Positions 30,821 through 41,222 of a DNA stretch of 64,000 nucleotides are shown piece after piece. The notes below the pieces were generated by a model, which was given only the letters and a program-made list of their open reading frames with translations, was not told where the DNA came from and ran no database searches. The position numbers and the translations under genes are program-made. Each line of letters begins with the position of its first letter. The stretch's first letter is position 1. Source of the DNA: Globisporangium splendens. Lineage: Eukaryota > Oomycota > Peronosporomycetes > Pythiales > Pythiaceae. The DNA lies in NCBI GenBank assembly GCA_006386115.1, contig VFIW01000003.1, positions 868,001 through 932,000 on the forward strand. The letters are read 5' to 3'.

Positions 30821-30826
30821 GTGTGA
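30062..30826 (+). CDS. Secreted pectate lyase, PL3 family (copy 3)
   Basis: Encodes the same 254-residue protein as copy 2, on the opposite strand. Five synonymous differences sit within about 25 bases around the GGGARYASD codons (near 30467-30490), and a few more follow up to about 30600. The 5' half, including the leader, is almost unchanged. At the clustered sites copies 1 and 2 agree and copy 3 differs. This points to a patchwork history by gene conversion. The function is as for copy 1: calcium-dependent cleavage of pectate outside the cell. Confidence 0.93.
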   Translation: MVQLIASLTIAAAVSVTLVSGAAMPTGTWPASKGTVKYSAPYVVKAGTTFDGGMKTYERSNIQCEGQTESGKETAVFLVESGATLKNVIIGKNQMEGVHCEKHGCTIENVWWTDVCEDALSIKGGSASSVSKVIGGGARYASDKVIQHNGPGTVTIDGFYAEDFGKLYRSCGTCGNVKRKVTISNVYAVDPKVSVATVNKNYNDEATLTNVHVKSSKKTIPFCQWSQGGSDPKTVGSGPSGTLCKYSTSNVKFV

Positions 30827-31161
30827 GCGAGAGGTGTCAGCGAATGTTATGGTGCTAGCGTGCTTTATTCGTGCGTAAAACAAGAGTTCAATTCCCGTTC
30901 ACACTGTTGCTGTTGTCCTGTGGTCTTCGATCGTGCTTGTTGTGATCAGATCTGCAGCAATACTTCAATTCAATATCAACTAATTGAGTGTTCAATTCGC
31001 AATAGTTGATTGTCCTAATATTGGTGGTGATACTAATTGTAGGAATCAGATCAGCAGTTACTTTTGTATTTCTGGCGATACAGAGGTCACACAATTTCCA
31101 ATCTGGAGAAGTCCAAACGCCACACTTGCACGCATTCATCGCTGAGAAAACGCATGCGAGT
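30827..31161. other. Intergenic
   Basis: 335 AT-rich bases between copy 3 of the pectate lyase and the small Cys-rich protein gene; nothing coding seen. Confidence 0.55.
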
Positions 31162-31671
31162 ATGCCAGCCGCGCCAAGGCGTCCGCTCCGAGTTCTTTCC
31201 TCGCCATATTGCCGGCTCTGCTTCCACTCATCCCGACTGGTCTTGGTTCTCCTGCTACTTGCATCGTGGGGTGTTCAACTCGACGAGAGCACATCGAGTT
31301 TCGCGAATCCAAAGCCACAAGGTAGCTCCTGGGCGACCTGTGGTTTCGCGGTCGAGCAAATCAGCGCCGAGGGCGATGGAACGACGTACGGGTCGTGTTT
31401 GGCGTGCAGCCCGACGAACTTTGTGTGCCCACCGAAATGCCAGTCGCTGATCGATGCGCTCTACGAGCAATGCGATGGTGTGTATGCACCCCAGGATTTG
31501 TACTTTGACCCGGCCAAGACGCTGAATGGGTATTGGAACGACCACATGGACGTGTTGCGCGTGAAAGCTGCGCGCTGTGGTTGCAGTGACGGAGTGCCAG
31601 TGATTCCTACCTCGCGATCGATGGTGGCTACGCTGCTGCTTCTCATGAGTGGCAGCTTGCTGCTGCTGTAG
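31162..31671 (+). CDS. Small Cys-rich secreted protein with C-terminal hydrophobic tail
   Basis: Encodes 169 residues. A basic start followed by a leucine-rich core (about 26-36) looks like a signal peptide or anchor. The middle holds eight cysteines in about 90 residues (ATCGF, GSCLAC, FVCPPKC, EQC, ARCGC). The last 15 residues are hydrophobic (MVATLLLLMSGSLLLL) after a short polar spacer, as in GPI-anchored precursors. No enzyme motif is visible. I do not recognise the family; a cell-surface or wall protein is the simplest inference. Single exon; this ATG precedes the hydrophobic core, and upstream in-frame codons do not improve it. Confidence 0.6.
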   Translation: MPAAPRRPLRVLSSPYCRLCFHSSRLVLVLLLLASWGVQLDESTSSFANPKPQGSSWATCGFAVEQISAEGDGTTYGSCLACSPTNFVCPPKCQSLIDALYEQCDGVYAPQDLYFDPAKTLNGYWNDHMDVLRVKAARCGCSDGVPVIPTSRSMVATLLLLMSGSLLLL

Positions 31672-31769
31672 CTGGACGAGAAAGGATATGAAACAAACCA
31701 GATACACACAAATAATCGACGGTACTCCTGTGTGCCTTAACGATTTGCTTTTCGAGTTTGTTGTGTTTC

Positions 31770-32799
31770 TCAGAGTAGTTGGGGGACATTGTTGCGCTGC
31801 AGCACAATGAGCCGCCGGTCTTCTCCGCCGATCGCATTCCAGAGCCTGTGCGGTGTCTTCTCTTTCGGTGGCACTGGAGCCTGGTGTTTGCAGTACTGGA
31901 GTGGCGACTTGTCGCTATGGCTGCCAATCCCAAGACCGTGTGGCTCCGAACCAGTTGGATTCGTTGGACTATTGCTACCGCCCGTAGCAGCACTGTCACT
32001 CTCGTTTACTTGTTGTTGTTGCTGCTGGGTATGGTCTCGATTTGCATGAGGGTTTTGTGTGAGCGTCTGCAGCACGACTAGTGAGGATGGCGCTTGCACC
32101 TTTCGACGCAAGTACCGGCGACCTGCAGTCCCCGAAGCAGCGGCCAAGAGTCGATACGGCGTCGATGGTCTGACAACAGCAAAAGCGCTCGTCAGTTTGC
32201 CGTTTGCGTAGACGAACGATAGGTCGCCGGGACTTCAGCCTACTACTTACATGAGCTGTTCACGCCAATCTGCCTCCTTGTCGTCGATCAATACGGCAGG
32301 TAGCGTCTGGGGGTACGATTCTTTCGATCTCTGGCCAAATAAACAAGCAAAAGCACAGCACGAGCGATACAAATTTAGAAATGCGTGTGTGATGAGAGTG
32401 GAGTGAACGGCGGAGTTGCATTTGTGGTACCTGGCGTCGCATCGGCGTTTTTGGCTGGCAGGTGCTCCGCAGATCAGCCACTTGGTCAGCGCTCGTCGCT
32501 GGCAGCATTTTCCTACCGTTGGTCACCGGACGCAGCACGGGCGCGTGTTGCACCGCGACGGGGCGATCCACGTACGTGAGCCACTTGGTCAGATCGCCTC
32601 GTGATGGCTTTTGCCACACTTTGGCGGTGGACGGCTCCTCTGTGCTACCGTTGAGTGTAAGGCTGCTGCTGGCAGTGGGTTGTCTTCGTGTTTGTGCTGG
32701 ACACAGCAACTTGTTCTCCCCGAGGGGACGTTTGCTGTTGCTTCGAATCTCTGTCCTCTCAGTCGTTGCTGTCGTCTTTGTGTCTTCATCTGAGGACAC
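31770..32799 (-). CDS. Three-exon gene of unknown function, 5' end unresolved
   Basis: Exons 32431-32799, 32251-32330 and 31770-32169 join in frame across GT-AG introns of 100 and 81 bases to give about 282 codons. The product is polar and probably disordered: Ser/Thr/Lys-rich at the start, a conserved-looking middle (KWLTYVDRPVAV, and PAVLIDDKEADWREQL spanning exon 2), a Q-run near residue 185 and a C-terminal part ending RRLIVLQRNNVPQLL. No family is recognised. The frame has no ATG: the first position listed here is GTG, and the same frame remains open upstream only to a TGA near 32860. A preceding exon or a different start is therefore required. The LINE lies just upstream, so the insertion may have separated the first exon or promoter. 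Confidence 0.6.
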
Positions 32800-33080
32800 T
32801 CCGCTGTGCGTGTGCGCGTGAGTCTCAGTCGTTTCAGATGATTGTTGTATGTCTGATCATGTATATCAGACGCGCCATACATGAAAACCAGAAAATGGTA
32901 CACTTTTTCTTTATTCAAAGTGTCAGACGTAGAGTTGACGGACGAAGGAAACAAATACACACACACACACAGGTAAAATCTCTATAAGGTAAGGTATATT
33001 TAGGTTCATCGTCGTGACCTACAATATCCATTCTCCTACCTAATCTTCATTGCGAATTTCATCTAGGAGTGTAAATGTGT
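32800..33080. other. 3' flank of the LINE, with CA repeat
   Basis: Contains a (CA)n run at about 32957-32971 close to the expected 3' end of the LINE. I could not define a target-site duplication by eye. Confidence 0.45.
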
Positions 33081-34265
33081 CTATAGCGCGGATTGCAATA
33101 GATCACTTCTGAATGCTAAATAATCTTTGACCAGGATGGCATGTTCTCTTGGTCCTATGTGAGGCTGCCTTGTGTTTTCCAATGACCTTGGGTCTTCCGA
33201 ACTTCTCATAAGCCAATGCATGACGTCGTTGTCAAGATCCTGGGTGAGATTGTTGAAAGCAGCTCTTTGAGTTGGGAAGTGGACCTGCGTTGAGGTTCTG
33301 GTGTCCATGGCTAGGTTGGCAGCTGAGTCCGCCATCTTGTTGAAGGCACGGTAGTGATGGTACCATCCTCGGATGTCGATGCAATCCGCGAGCCGTCGAC
33401 TTGTCTGGTATAAACGTTCCAATCGGCGCTGTCGAGGGGACCGATGCATTCTCTGTTGGGAGATAATGAGTGCACTGTCTCCAATCACGTACAACGGTTC
33501 GAAGTGACTGCGTTGGGCTTCTCGAAGTCCATGTATGAGACCCCAGTACTCGGCAAAGTTGTTGGTCGTGTCCTTCCTGCTATACGCCATGCTCGCGGCC
33601 CAAATTAAACTGGCTGTGTGCGAGTCCTTATGGACATGCACGATAATGGATCCAGTCCCTCCTGGTCCTGGATTGCCGCGTGATCCACCATCGAAAAACA
33701 ACAGGTAAACGCCGCGAGTATCGTTTGGAGTCAAGGGGATGGCGTCGGTTTGGCTGAGAAAGCAGTCGACATAGCCCTTGAGAACTGCTGCAAATGTGTG
33801 ACCGTCAGAGTCTCCAGCTTGTGCCTCAGCGAGTCGTGTGAGGTTTCGCATTCCTGCCTCTAATCTGGTCATCATGATCGCCATCTCAGCAGTCGATTCG
33901 ATTGGATCCGAATCCATGCGTCGCAGATGCGCACACCAAATGGCATGTATGAGCGACGCGCTCATATATCGCCACAGCATGTGTGCGACGGGATAGAGAC
34001 GATCTTGGAGATGTTCATTGGAAAACTTGTGTCCGATAATGTGTCTCTTGATCGTGGTCCATGCATGCCTTGGAGTATCTGGTAGATCCAGACTGAAGAT
34101 CTAGATTGCGGGGTCGTGACCAGGAGTGATTCCGATCTTCGCCCATAGCGCATAAAAGTAGTTCCACACGAGTTTGGCTTTCGGACACTCCCAGAATAGA
34201 TGTTGAACAGAAGATTGGACAACTTGGGAGCATTCAGGATTCGAGCAGGATAGATCAGCTTTCTC
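33081..34265 (-). pseudogene. LINE ORF2 C-terminal part: zinc knuckle and RNase H
   Basis: This continues in the same frame after the first TAG. It starts with a zinc-binding RT segment (CSNPECSQVVQSSVQHLFWECP), meets a second TAG at 34101-34103, then enters an intact RNase H domain: FFDGGSRGNPGPGG (first Asp), NNFAEYWGLIHGL (Glu), YVIGDSALI (Asp) and FNKMADSAANLAMD (last Asp). An internal ATG at 33980 could restart translation, but LINE RNase H normally works within the polyprotein. Without readthrough of both amber codons this part would not be made. Confidence 0.85.
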
Positions 34266-37200
34266 CTAGTTCCACATGGAGAGTCGGTTGGCTTTCAGCC
34301 GGAGAAGAGTCTGTGCCGTATAAGCAGTAATCCCTGGGATGTTGTGTAATTCGCTCCACTGGATTAATTGCAGTCCTGGCCACAGAGATCCTGCTGTATG
34401 GACAGCTTTGTTGACTGCTGCATCTCGAGTATCTTTGCCAATTTGTGTCCTCGTTGCTGCAACTTGTTGCCGATAGAAAGATCTGGTCGTATTATATCGT
34501 CCGTTGCCACCCCATAGTTGCACGATTCTTGTGAAACGTGGATGTGCATGGAACGACACCTTCTGTCCGTTCAAGTCTCTTGTTGTCATGACGTCACAGT
34601 CCGTTGCGGAGTGAACTGTATGCGTAGCTTTGACTAGGGTCGTGTCGACGTGGGTCAGAGTTGCTTCACTGGTGTGCAGATGCCATTCGTGGTTATAATG
34701 ACGTTGCCCGTTGTACACCCGAAGCACATTTGTTTGCTGTGGTCGATACAGGAGCTGTGGGAAGTTGGATACCAACGTAGCACATAACCGCTCGAGCGCT
34801 CGAATAGACGGCCGGGAGAATCCGGAGATTCCACATGTTTGGATGAAGTTAAGCACTCCTGGTCTTATCCACTCCCATCGAAGTATGTCACCCAGTTGTG
34901 CTGTTCCAACTGATACTGATGTGTGAGCAAGCTTGTAAAGGGAGCCGTTGGAATCAAGAAGCCACCCATCTGCAGTCGAGGTCATGTATGGCAGCCATTC
35001 TGCACAGAATGTCCCACGTAGCTTTCGTCCTTCAGCGATGATACCTGGAAGCCTGTCAGACATTTTAGAACTGAGGTCGATCTGGAGCACATCGCCGTCC
35101 CATTGAGTCTGCAGAATTGTCGACTTGAAGTGCTCGTAACACCAACGTACATTATCACGTTCTCTGGGCTCATAGGGTCGAGAATGGAGCGACGCACATA
35201 ATGCCGCGCCAGTTGTCCACATGTTATCACGAAGCTGGAGTGGCCGCCTTGGAATTGCATCGAGCGGCGTGATGTACATCGAAGAAGCCCTTGTGTTGTG
35301 CAGCAAGATTTCCCCGATGGCCTGATCGATGTGAGAGGTTGTGATTGCCCATTTGGAGACTGCTGTGGCACTCATCGTCATCAGCTCAGTTCTGATGTTG
35401 GGTACTGACAAGCCTCCATTCATTTTTTTGAGTTCAGCTTGTTCTCCCTTCATCCACGGTTTCGCAGGCTTACCATTCCTTGAGCCCCAGACAAATTGTT
35501 TCACTAGGTCGTGTAGCTGATTGACAATAGCCGTAGATGGCCAGGAGTGCCTGGCCACGTAAAGCACTTTGGGTATGATGACGGCACTGGCAATTGCTGC
35601 GCGTTGGGCGACAGAGTGAGTTTTGAGACGCGCAAGTCGAAGTCTGACGCGTAAGGCTTGGATGCACTTGGACCAGTTACTTGCATTCGAAGGCGTTTGT
35701 CCGACTTGGATGCCGAGGTAGCGGCAATGTTCCTCGCGTTGTAACACATGAATGTCACTGACTGACTCTTCGGTGGAGCTGTATTCCTTGTTCAGCGGTA
35801 ATACTGCAGATTTGTGCCGATTGGCTCGAAGCCCAGAAGCTGCTCCATATTTGTCCAGGATTGCAAACACGGCACTAATATCCTTGGGATTGCTAAGATA
35901 AATGGTCGTGTCGTCTGCGTATCCTCCAAGTCTGACCTCAGTTGCGCATCCTGCTGCCTGGAGTTCAACGCCGTGCATTTCGTCACTCGCTTCGATTTTC
36001 CGATAAAGAACCTCTAACGCCAAGATGAAGAGAAGAGGGACCAGCGGACATCCTTGACGAATTCCGGATGTTACGTTGTACTTTCTCGACAGGAAACCGT
36101 TGACAATGAACTTGTAAGTGGTTTGAGAGTGTAACACCTCCACTAAGCGTACGAACTTCAATGGGAATCCAAGATGCTGGAGCGCTTGTGCCAGAAAGCT
36201 GCGATCGAGTGAATCATAGGCTTTAGCAAAATCAAGGAGCAACGCGATCGCTCTGGACATGGCGGGGTCGCTCGTGGCCCGCTGTTGTGCAGCCAATAAC
36301 ACATCGATCGTAGTCGGGATTGTTCGCCCTGGAACGAAACCAGCTTGCATGTGATGGATAAGCCAAGGGAGCACAGTTCGTAATCTGGTTGCAAATATCC
36401 GTGTGAATATTTTGTAATCAGAGTTGAGGAGTGCAATTGGTCTGTAGTCCAGCGGCGATGCAGCAGAGACAGACTTTTTTATGCAGTGAATATGGGCTTC
36501 ACTGAACGAACTTGGTAGAACGCATTCGGGTATCCACAAGTTGAAAAGTCGCTCGAATAGACCGGTAATTTCGTCACAGTGGTCTCTGTACCAGTCGTTG
36601 CCGAGTTCGTCAGGACCGTGAGCTTTGCCTCTCTTGCAATTCTTCACAGCCTGTTTAATTTCACTCGAATCGATCGGTTTGAGCAGGAAGCCTAATCTGT
36701 CCGACGGAGGAATAGCTGTTCCTGGATCAAGGATTTGATCGATGTCAGTTTGCAGAGTGGGCGCCTGTTGCATGATTGTTTTCCATCCTTCTCCCATGTC
36801 GTCAGCAAGTTCTCGTGAACACATGGGTCCGTAAGTCGCTGTGCCACCGAGTGTGAAGATAGTGTTGTCAAGGAACTTGGTCGAGATGCGCTTGTAGAAG
36901 GATTTGCTCGTTTTTCGTTCATGATGCATGTGCTCCCGAAAAATGCGGTCCCGTTTCGAAGCCTGCCACTTAGCTTTGCATTCTGCAATGGCACGACGGA
37001 TACTCGTGGCGGTAGTAAGAAACTCTTGCGACAACTCCACGTTTTGATCACTCACCGCTCCACCAGAGTGATCGAGCATCTGCGCTTCTGATTCTGAGAG
37101 GCATCGTTGCAACCTCTGGATTTTCTTCTTGTATCCTTGATTCAATCTGGCGAAGTACGATTTTTTAGCTTCAAGGTACCCGATCCTGAGCGCGATCTTG

Positions 37201-38387
37201 GCTTCATCCCACCAATTTGCTGCGGCCAGAGCATAATCACGAGGCGAAGAGTAACGTCCACGTAATTCATCAAGTTGATCATGAGCTTTTTCGAAGAAAT
37301 CTTTTCCAATACTCGCCGCGTGCGCCACTGCATTCTTCGGAAGTGGATAGACAACTCGAGGTTTCTTGCTTTGGATCACCTTGTCAGGAGCAGCTACCCG
37401 GATCGTGACTCCATTGTGATCGGGGAATGGACCAGCTACGCTTTGGTAGACGCTGCGAACCCAGTCGAGATGGTCATTGCTGCAGTACCATCGGTCGAGC
37501 CTACTGCTGGCACTGCCGCCTGAAGGCAGTGTATAGTAGTAGGTGTGATGCTGTCGATGGAATGCTTTGACGTCTCGTGTGTCCGTGGCGCGAAGAGCAT
37601 CACCCTCAAGGGTATCAACAAGATTCAATTTCTGGAGCAGTTTCTTCAATTCCCTGGAATCGTGCACTTTGTTGTGGGTGTTGTGAGACCTGTCTGCCAT
37701 CTGGTTGAGAGTGCAATTAAAGTCTCCACCGCACAGAATGGGTCCATCATGTGACGAGAGGAGATCTGATAGTGCTCTGTAGAAAGCTTCCCTTGCAAAT
37801 ACGGTAGAAGGAGCGTAGATGTTGAGAAGTAACACCGTTTCACCACGCAACGTCACCGTAGCTGCCATCCAGTGCGCATTCCACTGATCCTGCTTATATG
37901 GAGCCAGTGTAGGTATGCACGAATAGGGATTCAACAAGATCGCCACTCCTCCTTTGCGCTCGGTGGAAGCTGACCAGAGAAAAAGTCTGGGATCCGACTC
38001 TTCTGATGGTTCCTGAAAACCCCAACTTCGACGAAATCTGGATTGCATTGATGCCACTTCGGTCTCCAGGACGTGCATTTCTTGGAGAAAGACAATGTCC
38101 AATGATCCCGAGTCATCAGTCTGTCGAAAATGTGAAAACCACGCGTTCAGATTGGCGTCGGATTTGGAGAACCCCATCACATTCTGTGTGTGGAATCCAA
38201 CAGTTAGCTCATGGCGAGCATTGACTGTCGCACTGCGCCTTCTGGGTCGGTGGTTGTCACAACGAGCTTGGGTTGTGGGTTGATATGGTCGCAACGGTAG
38301 TCCATTGCCGGAATACGTTGATATGCCTTGTATTCCACGCTGTACTTCCGCCGGAGAGACAGTTGAGCCATCTCCCCCTGCTCGCAC
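34266..38387 (-). CDS. LINE ORF2: endonuclease and reverse transcriptase
   Basis: 1373 codons. Residues about 62-330 form an APE-like endonuclease (FHTQNVMGF start, IVFLQEMH, ILCGGDFNC, SRLDRWYCS, and PDHNGV with the catalytic Asp-His). Residues about 560-880 are the reverse transcriptase (YRPIALLNSDYKIFTRI, FAKAYDSLDR as motif A, GIRQGCPLVPLLF as motif B with Val where Ser is usual, and YADDTTIYL as motif C near residue 824). The frame begins without ATG; the first Met is residue 71, already inside the endonuclease, so the true start is missing or the 5' end is altered. It ends at a TAG that interrupts the larger ORF just before the zinc knuckle. It should nick target DNA and prime cDNA synthesis. 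Confidence 0.9.
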   Translation of the reverse strand: MRAGGDGSTVSPAEVQRGIQGISTYSGNGLPLRPYQPTTQARCDNHRPRRRSATVNARHELTVGFHTQNVMGFSKSDANLNAWFSHFRQTDDSGSLDIVFLQEMHVLETEVASMQSRFRRSWGFQEPSEESDPRLFLWSASTERKGGVAILLNPYSCIPTLAPYKQDQWNAHWMAATVTLRGETVLLLNIYAPSTVFAREAFYRALSDLLSSHDGPILCGGDFNCTLNQMADRSHNTHNKVHDSRELKKLLQKLNLVDTLEGDALRATDTRDVKAFHRQHHTYYYTLPSGGSASSRLDRWYCSNDHLDWVRSVYQSVAGPFPDHNGVTIRVAAPDKVIQSKKPRVVYPLPKNAVAHAASIGKDFFEKAHDQLDELRGRYSSPRDYALAAANWWDEAKIALRIGYLEAKKSYFARLNQGYKKKIQRLQRCLSESEAQMLDHSGGAVSDQNVELSQEFLTTATSIRRAIAECKAKWQASKRDRIFREHMHHERKTSKSFYKRISTKFLDNTIFTLGGTATYGPMCSRELADDMGEGWKTIMQQAPTLQTDIDQILDPGTAIPPSDRLGFLLKPIDSSEIKQAVKNCKRGKAHGPDELGNDWYRDHCDEITGLFERLFNLWIPECVLPSSFSEAHIHCIKKSVSAASPLDYRPIALLNSDYKIFTRIFATRLRTVLPWLIHHMQAGFVPGRTIPTTIDVLLAAQQRATSDPAMSRAIALLLDFAKAYDSLDRSFLAQALQHLGFPLKFVRLVEVLHSQTTYKFIVNGFLSRKYNVTSGIRQGCPLVPLLFILALEVLYRKIEASDEMHGVELQAAGCATEVRLGGYADDTTIYLSNPKDISAVFAILDKYGAASGLRANRHKSAVLPLNKEYSSTEESVSDIHVLQREEHCRYLGIQVGQTPSNASNWSKCIQALRVRLRLARLKTHSVAQRAAIASAVIIPKVLYVARHSWPSTAIVNQLHDLVKQFVWGSRNGKPAKPWMKGEQAELKKMNGGLSVPNIRTELMTMSATAVSKWAITTSHIDQAIGEILLHNTRASSMYITPLDAIPRRPLQLRDNMWTTGAALCASLHSRPYEPRERDNVRWCYEHFKSTILQTQWDGDVLQIDLSSKMSDRLPGIIAEGRKLRGTFCAEWLPYMTSTADGWLLDSNGSLYKLAHTSVSVGTAQLGDILRWEWIRPGVLNFIQTCGISGFSRPSIRALERLCATLVSNFPQLLYRPQQTNVLRVYNGQRHYNHEWHLHTSEATLTHVDTTLVKATHTVHSATDCDVMTTRDLNGQKVSFHAHPRFTRIVQLWGGNGRYNTTRSFYRQQVAATRTQIGKDTRDAAVNKAVHTAGSLWPGLQLIQWSELHNIPGITAYTAQTLLRLKANRLSMWN

Positions 38388-39069
38388 TTAACTGCCACCA
38401 AGTGCAGTGAGATCAAGTGCATATCCAATCCATCCGTTCCATCCTTTTTTCTATCACATCCCGGCTTTCGCACTCGCCACCGCTGCTTTGCTTTCCGTAC
38501 GGATGCGTCACTTGGAGGGATGACGAACGCGCAATTGGATCCTTCGCGAGACACTCAAATGCGAGCTCCTATTCGCAGACGGCGGAGCTTTGCGCGCAAC
38601 GGTGGCTGTCACCATAACGCAGGATACGACGTCTTGACTGAGTCCGATGGAATTGTCCACACCGCCCCCACTTGACTACTGCAGCTTGTGATACGTCGTG
38701 GTGCGGTCGTGGACCGGCAGTCATCACCGAGGTAGTATGGCAGAATGCGTCCACGTCACTCGCCGTCAAGTACGGCGCGTCATTCGCGAGGATCTCAGGT
38801 GCAAGCAGATCATCATGTGATCTGGTGTTACAATGCAGCTGCAGTCCCCATTCAACGTGAGCTGATACACCTGAGGCTTTCATGGCATAGATCGCGATGT
38901 GTCTTTTGCGTTGTCCCTTACGTTGACAAACTTGTCACCACACTGTCGGACTCTGTATGTGCATTCGATGTTGTGGCCAATGAGTGAAGCTTGTGCCGAC
39001 AGACTTGATCAAACAGGTCGGCATCGTGAAGGACGTGACTGACGGTACCTACCGAGCCTGCCAATATGT
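38388..39069. other. LINE 5' flank, possible ORF1 debris
   Basis: Minus-strand frames at 38204-38554 and 38569-38883 may be remnants of a LINE ORF1, but no zinc-knuckle or coiled-coil hallmark is convincing. Confidence 0.3.
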
Positions 39070-39960
39070 CTCAATAAAACGACGAGCGCGCATGGGCACG
39101 ACAAAGCCACCGCCCATGTGTTTGCAAGGAGACAGAAAGAGGGTGCGAAGCTGGCAGCTCAAAAAGAAGCGACGGCTGGTTACGCTGAAGCGCTCACAAC
39201 GTGGATCGAGCAGAATAAGAGCCGTCTGAGTGCACTCCGCGTCTTTTACGCACGTGGCCGTCACGACGATCAAGAACGTGTGCAGCGTCGTCATGGCGTG
39301 CAAATCGACATTACACGCAGACCAGGGACGTCTTCAGGGGTTTGACACCAGCATACTGCGGCAAGGCGCCGAACGGATGCGTGTGAACGACGTACTGCTC
39401 GCAAAACTCGGCGGATTTGATGACCGTGCCGCCATGAGCGAGAAAAAGTCCACGACGCTCGTTGACAAGGTGCAAGAACAGCATCGCAAAATGCAGCATT
39501 ATGTACACACACGCTGAGGATGGCTTTGAACCACGCCGCGATCGGCGATCGATCTCGCTCCCAGCGACGCAGCAGGGCGAGAACGAACTCGACAAACTGG
39601 AGGCCACGACAAACCTGGGACCCTCGCGAACTGCGTCTCAAGTTCCCAAAGCGCACACTCCCGTCGCGAAGACGGCAGACGCAACGTGACGTGACCTTGA
39701 TTGCTCGACGGTGAGAGAGCTACGGTGCAGGCGCTGCAAACCCAGCTCGACGTCGAAGTCGCACTGAGGATCTCACGGTTCGCGGGCGTGGCGATAAGGG
39801 ACGACGCCACCCAACGAGCGACTATGAATGCAACGCTCAGCAGCACATCAAGCACACCCTCAACGACGCGAGCCTAACCAACGCGAGCCTCATCTACGAG
39901 TTCAACACGAGGGTCGACACATCGCGGTCACCGAGAGCACTGATGGGATGACACTGACAG
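39070..39960 (+). pseudogene. Remnant of a coiled-coil protein gene
   Basis: Charged heptad-like segments appear in succession in shifting frames: QKEGAKLAAQKEATAGYAEAL near 39137, ERMRVNDVLLAKLGGFDDRAA near 39370, KVQEQHRKMQHYV near 39470, and HTLNDASLTNASLIYEFNTRV near 39850. The pattern fits a decayed coiled-coil gene, possibly flagellar or cytoskeletal. No family assignment is possible and the limits are approximate. Confidence 0.3.
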
Positions 39961-40439
39961 GAATCATCTGTCGCTGTGCGAGGCGTGAATATGAAACACT
40001 TCGTTGGCGAAAGTAGGTCAAACAAAAGCATCCATGGAAACCGAAATAGTGCTGCGGATGTGAAGACCGAAGTAGCAGTGCTGCTGACCAGAGTGATTCG
40101 TTTCCTGGTTCCAGCGTCGAGATCGAACAGAACTTGTACCTGCTCGTAGTCAGGCGCACGCAGTCGGTCGTTGAGGATAACAGCGGTGTCATCGTGGTCG
40201 AAGTGCCGCAGCAGTACGTGCTCGAGGGCTCCTGCATGGCTCAGATGGCGCCAATGCTTGTGACCACCAAGCACACGATCGCATTTTGAGACCTGTTTCC
40301 CAACACGGAAAAATACGTCCACTTTGTTTGCTGGAATGACAGTACTAGCATCGCCTGTGACCACCTCATTGAAGATGAGAAGCTCGGGCAACGTAGGTGA
40401 TCGTTGTCCAACGCGTATGCCGTAGCAGGTGTAGCACAC
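39894..40439 (-). other. 181-codon open frame of unknown status
   Basis: An uninterrupted minus-strand frame with host-like composition (EVVTGDASTVIPANKVDVFF, and RAPDYEQVQVLFDLDAG). It overlaps the end of the coiled-coil remnant on the other strand. No motif is recognised and the start is unclear. It may be an exon, a decayed gene or chance. Confidence 0.2.
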
Positions 40440-40472
40440 GACGATGGATATTTTCCTCGAAGAACTTGAAGC

Positions 40473-41222
40473 TTACGATTTTGCACTCCCACCTTGCAGT
40501 GTCTCGATGCCTTCTAGCCGCGATAACGTCATGGTGACAGCGGCACCTTCCCACGAAGAAGTGCAAATCTGCACCACGCAGTTCTTATACAGCGAGCAGC
40601 GACGCTTTGTGGATGCAGGGCATCCAGAACGTCTCGGTATCGATCGCCGATGGCACAAGTTCCGTGAATTTCTCCACAACCGCAGGATAATGCTCCAGTA
40701 CTTCTGCCTTCGCCGTCTCCAGCTCATCAATCTGCGTCGCAGTCTTCCACTTTGCAAACGTTTCCGGGTCCATTGGTGGCTCCAAGTACATGTCGCCATC
40801 TTCTTGCAATGCCAGCAACCAGATAAGCCGCGCTGACAAGGCATCGTCATTCACGTCCTCGTCATCAGTAGACTCAGGGTTCCCGAATTCGAGCGAACCG
40901 AGTATTCCATTGGCCGTGTGCAGCAAGTTTTCACCGACTCCGTCCGCCGAATGCAGTAGTTTCGAACCGACTTCAAAGATGTAATCAGACTGCCAAAAGA
41001 TGTCTCCAATGTGTATCCGCCGACAGAGAAAAACAGGAAATTGATCTTGCTGCCACTGACAGTGCGAGCGTTGTCTGCTTCGTCTTTCTCTTGTTCGTCC
41101 TCTTTGCTGTCCGCATCGTCCTCGTTAATTGCCGCCACATCTTGATCGCTGTCTTCCTTCTTGTCCTCGTGCTCCATTTTTTCCTCTTCAGCTGCTGCGT
41201 ACTCTCCACTCCTCATCGTCAC
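40473..41222 (-). pseudogene. BSD-domain protein remnant
   Basis: Two overlapping minus-strand frames fit one gene. The first (41222 down) encodes a very acidic N-terminus (EEEKMEHEDKKEDSDQDV...). The second (to 40585) contains GDIFWQSDYIFEVGSKLL and a clear BSD-domain C-terminal half: DPETFAKWKTATQIDELE, then HYPAVVEKFTELVPSAIDTETFW. In BSD proteins the hallmark FW is followed by xRYF; here it reads FWMPCIHKASLLAV and stops soon after. A frame change near 41000 and this degraded helix suggest a pseudogene. BSD domains occur in transcription/repair and membrane-trafficking proteins; which type this was cannot be said. Confidence 0.5.

Larger units (their letters stand above)
33081..38387 (-). 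mobile_element. Non-LTR retrotransposon (LINE) with APE-type endonuclease, RT, zinc knuckle and RNase H
   Basis: One reading frame runs on the minus strand from 38387 to 33081, interrupted only by two TAG codons (34266-34268 and 34101-34103). The domain order is endonuclease/exonuclease/phosphatase, reverse transcriptase, a CCHC-like knuckle and RNase H. This fits RNase-H-bearing LINE clades (I/Tad/L1-like in protists). The 5' boundary is unclear: the frame opens after a TAA at 38388-38390 without ATG, and a weak ORF1-like region may extend to about 38880. Two stops and no shifts mean the copy is recent but probably not autonomous. Confidence 0.9.

Noticed and set aside
34101..34268. Amber recoding in the LINE
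   Set aside because: Host genes in the window end with TAG normally (for example the bZIP and acyl-CoA dehydrogenase genes), so TAG is a working stop here.
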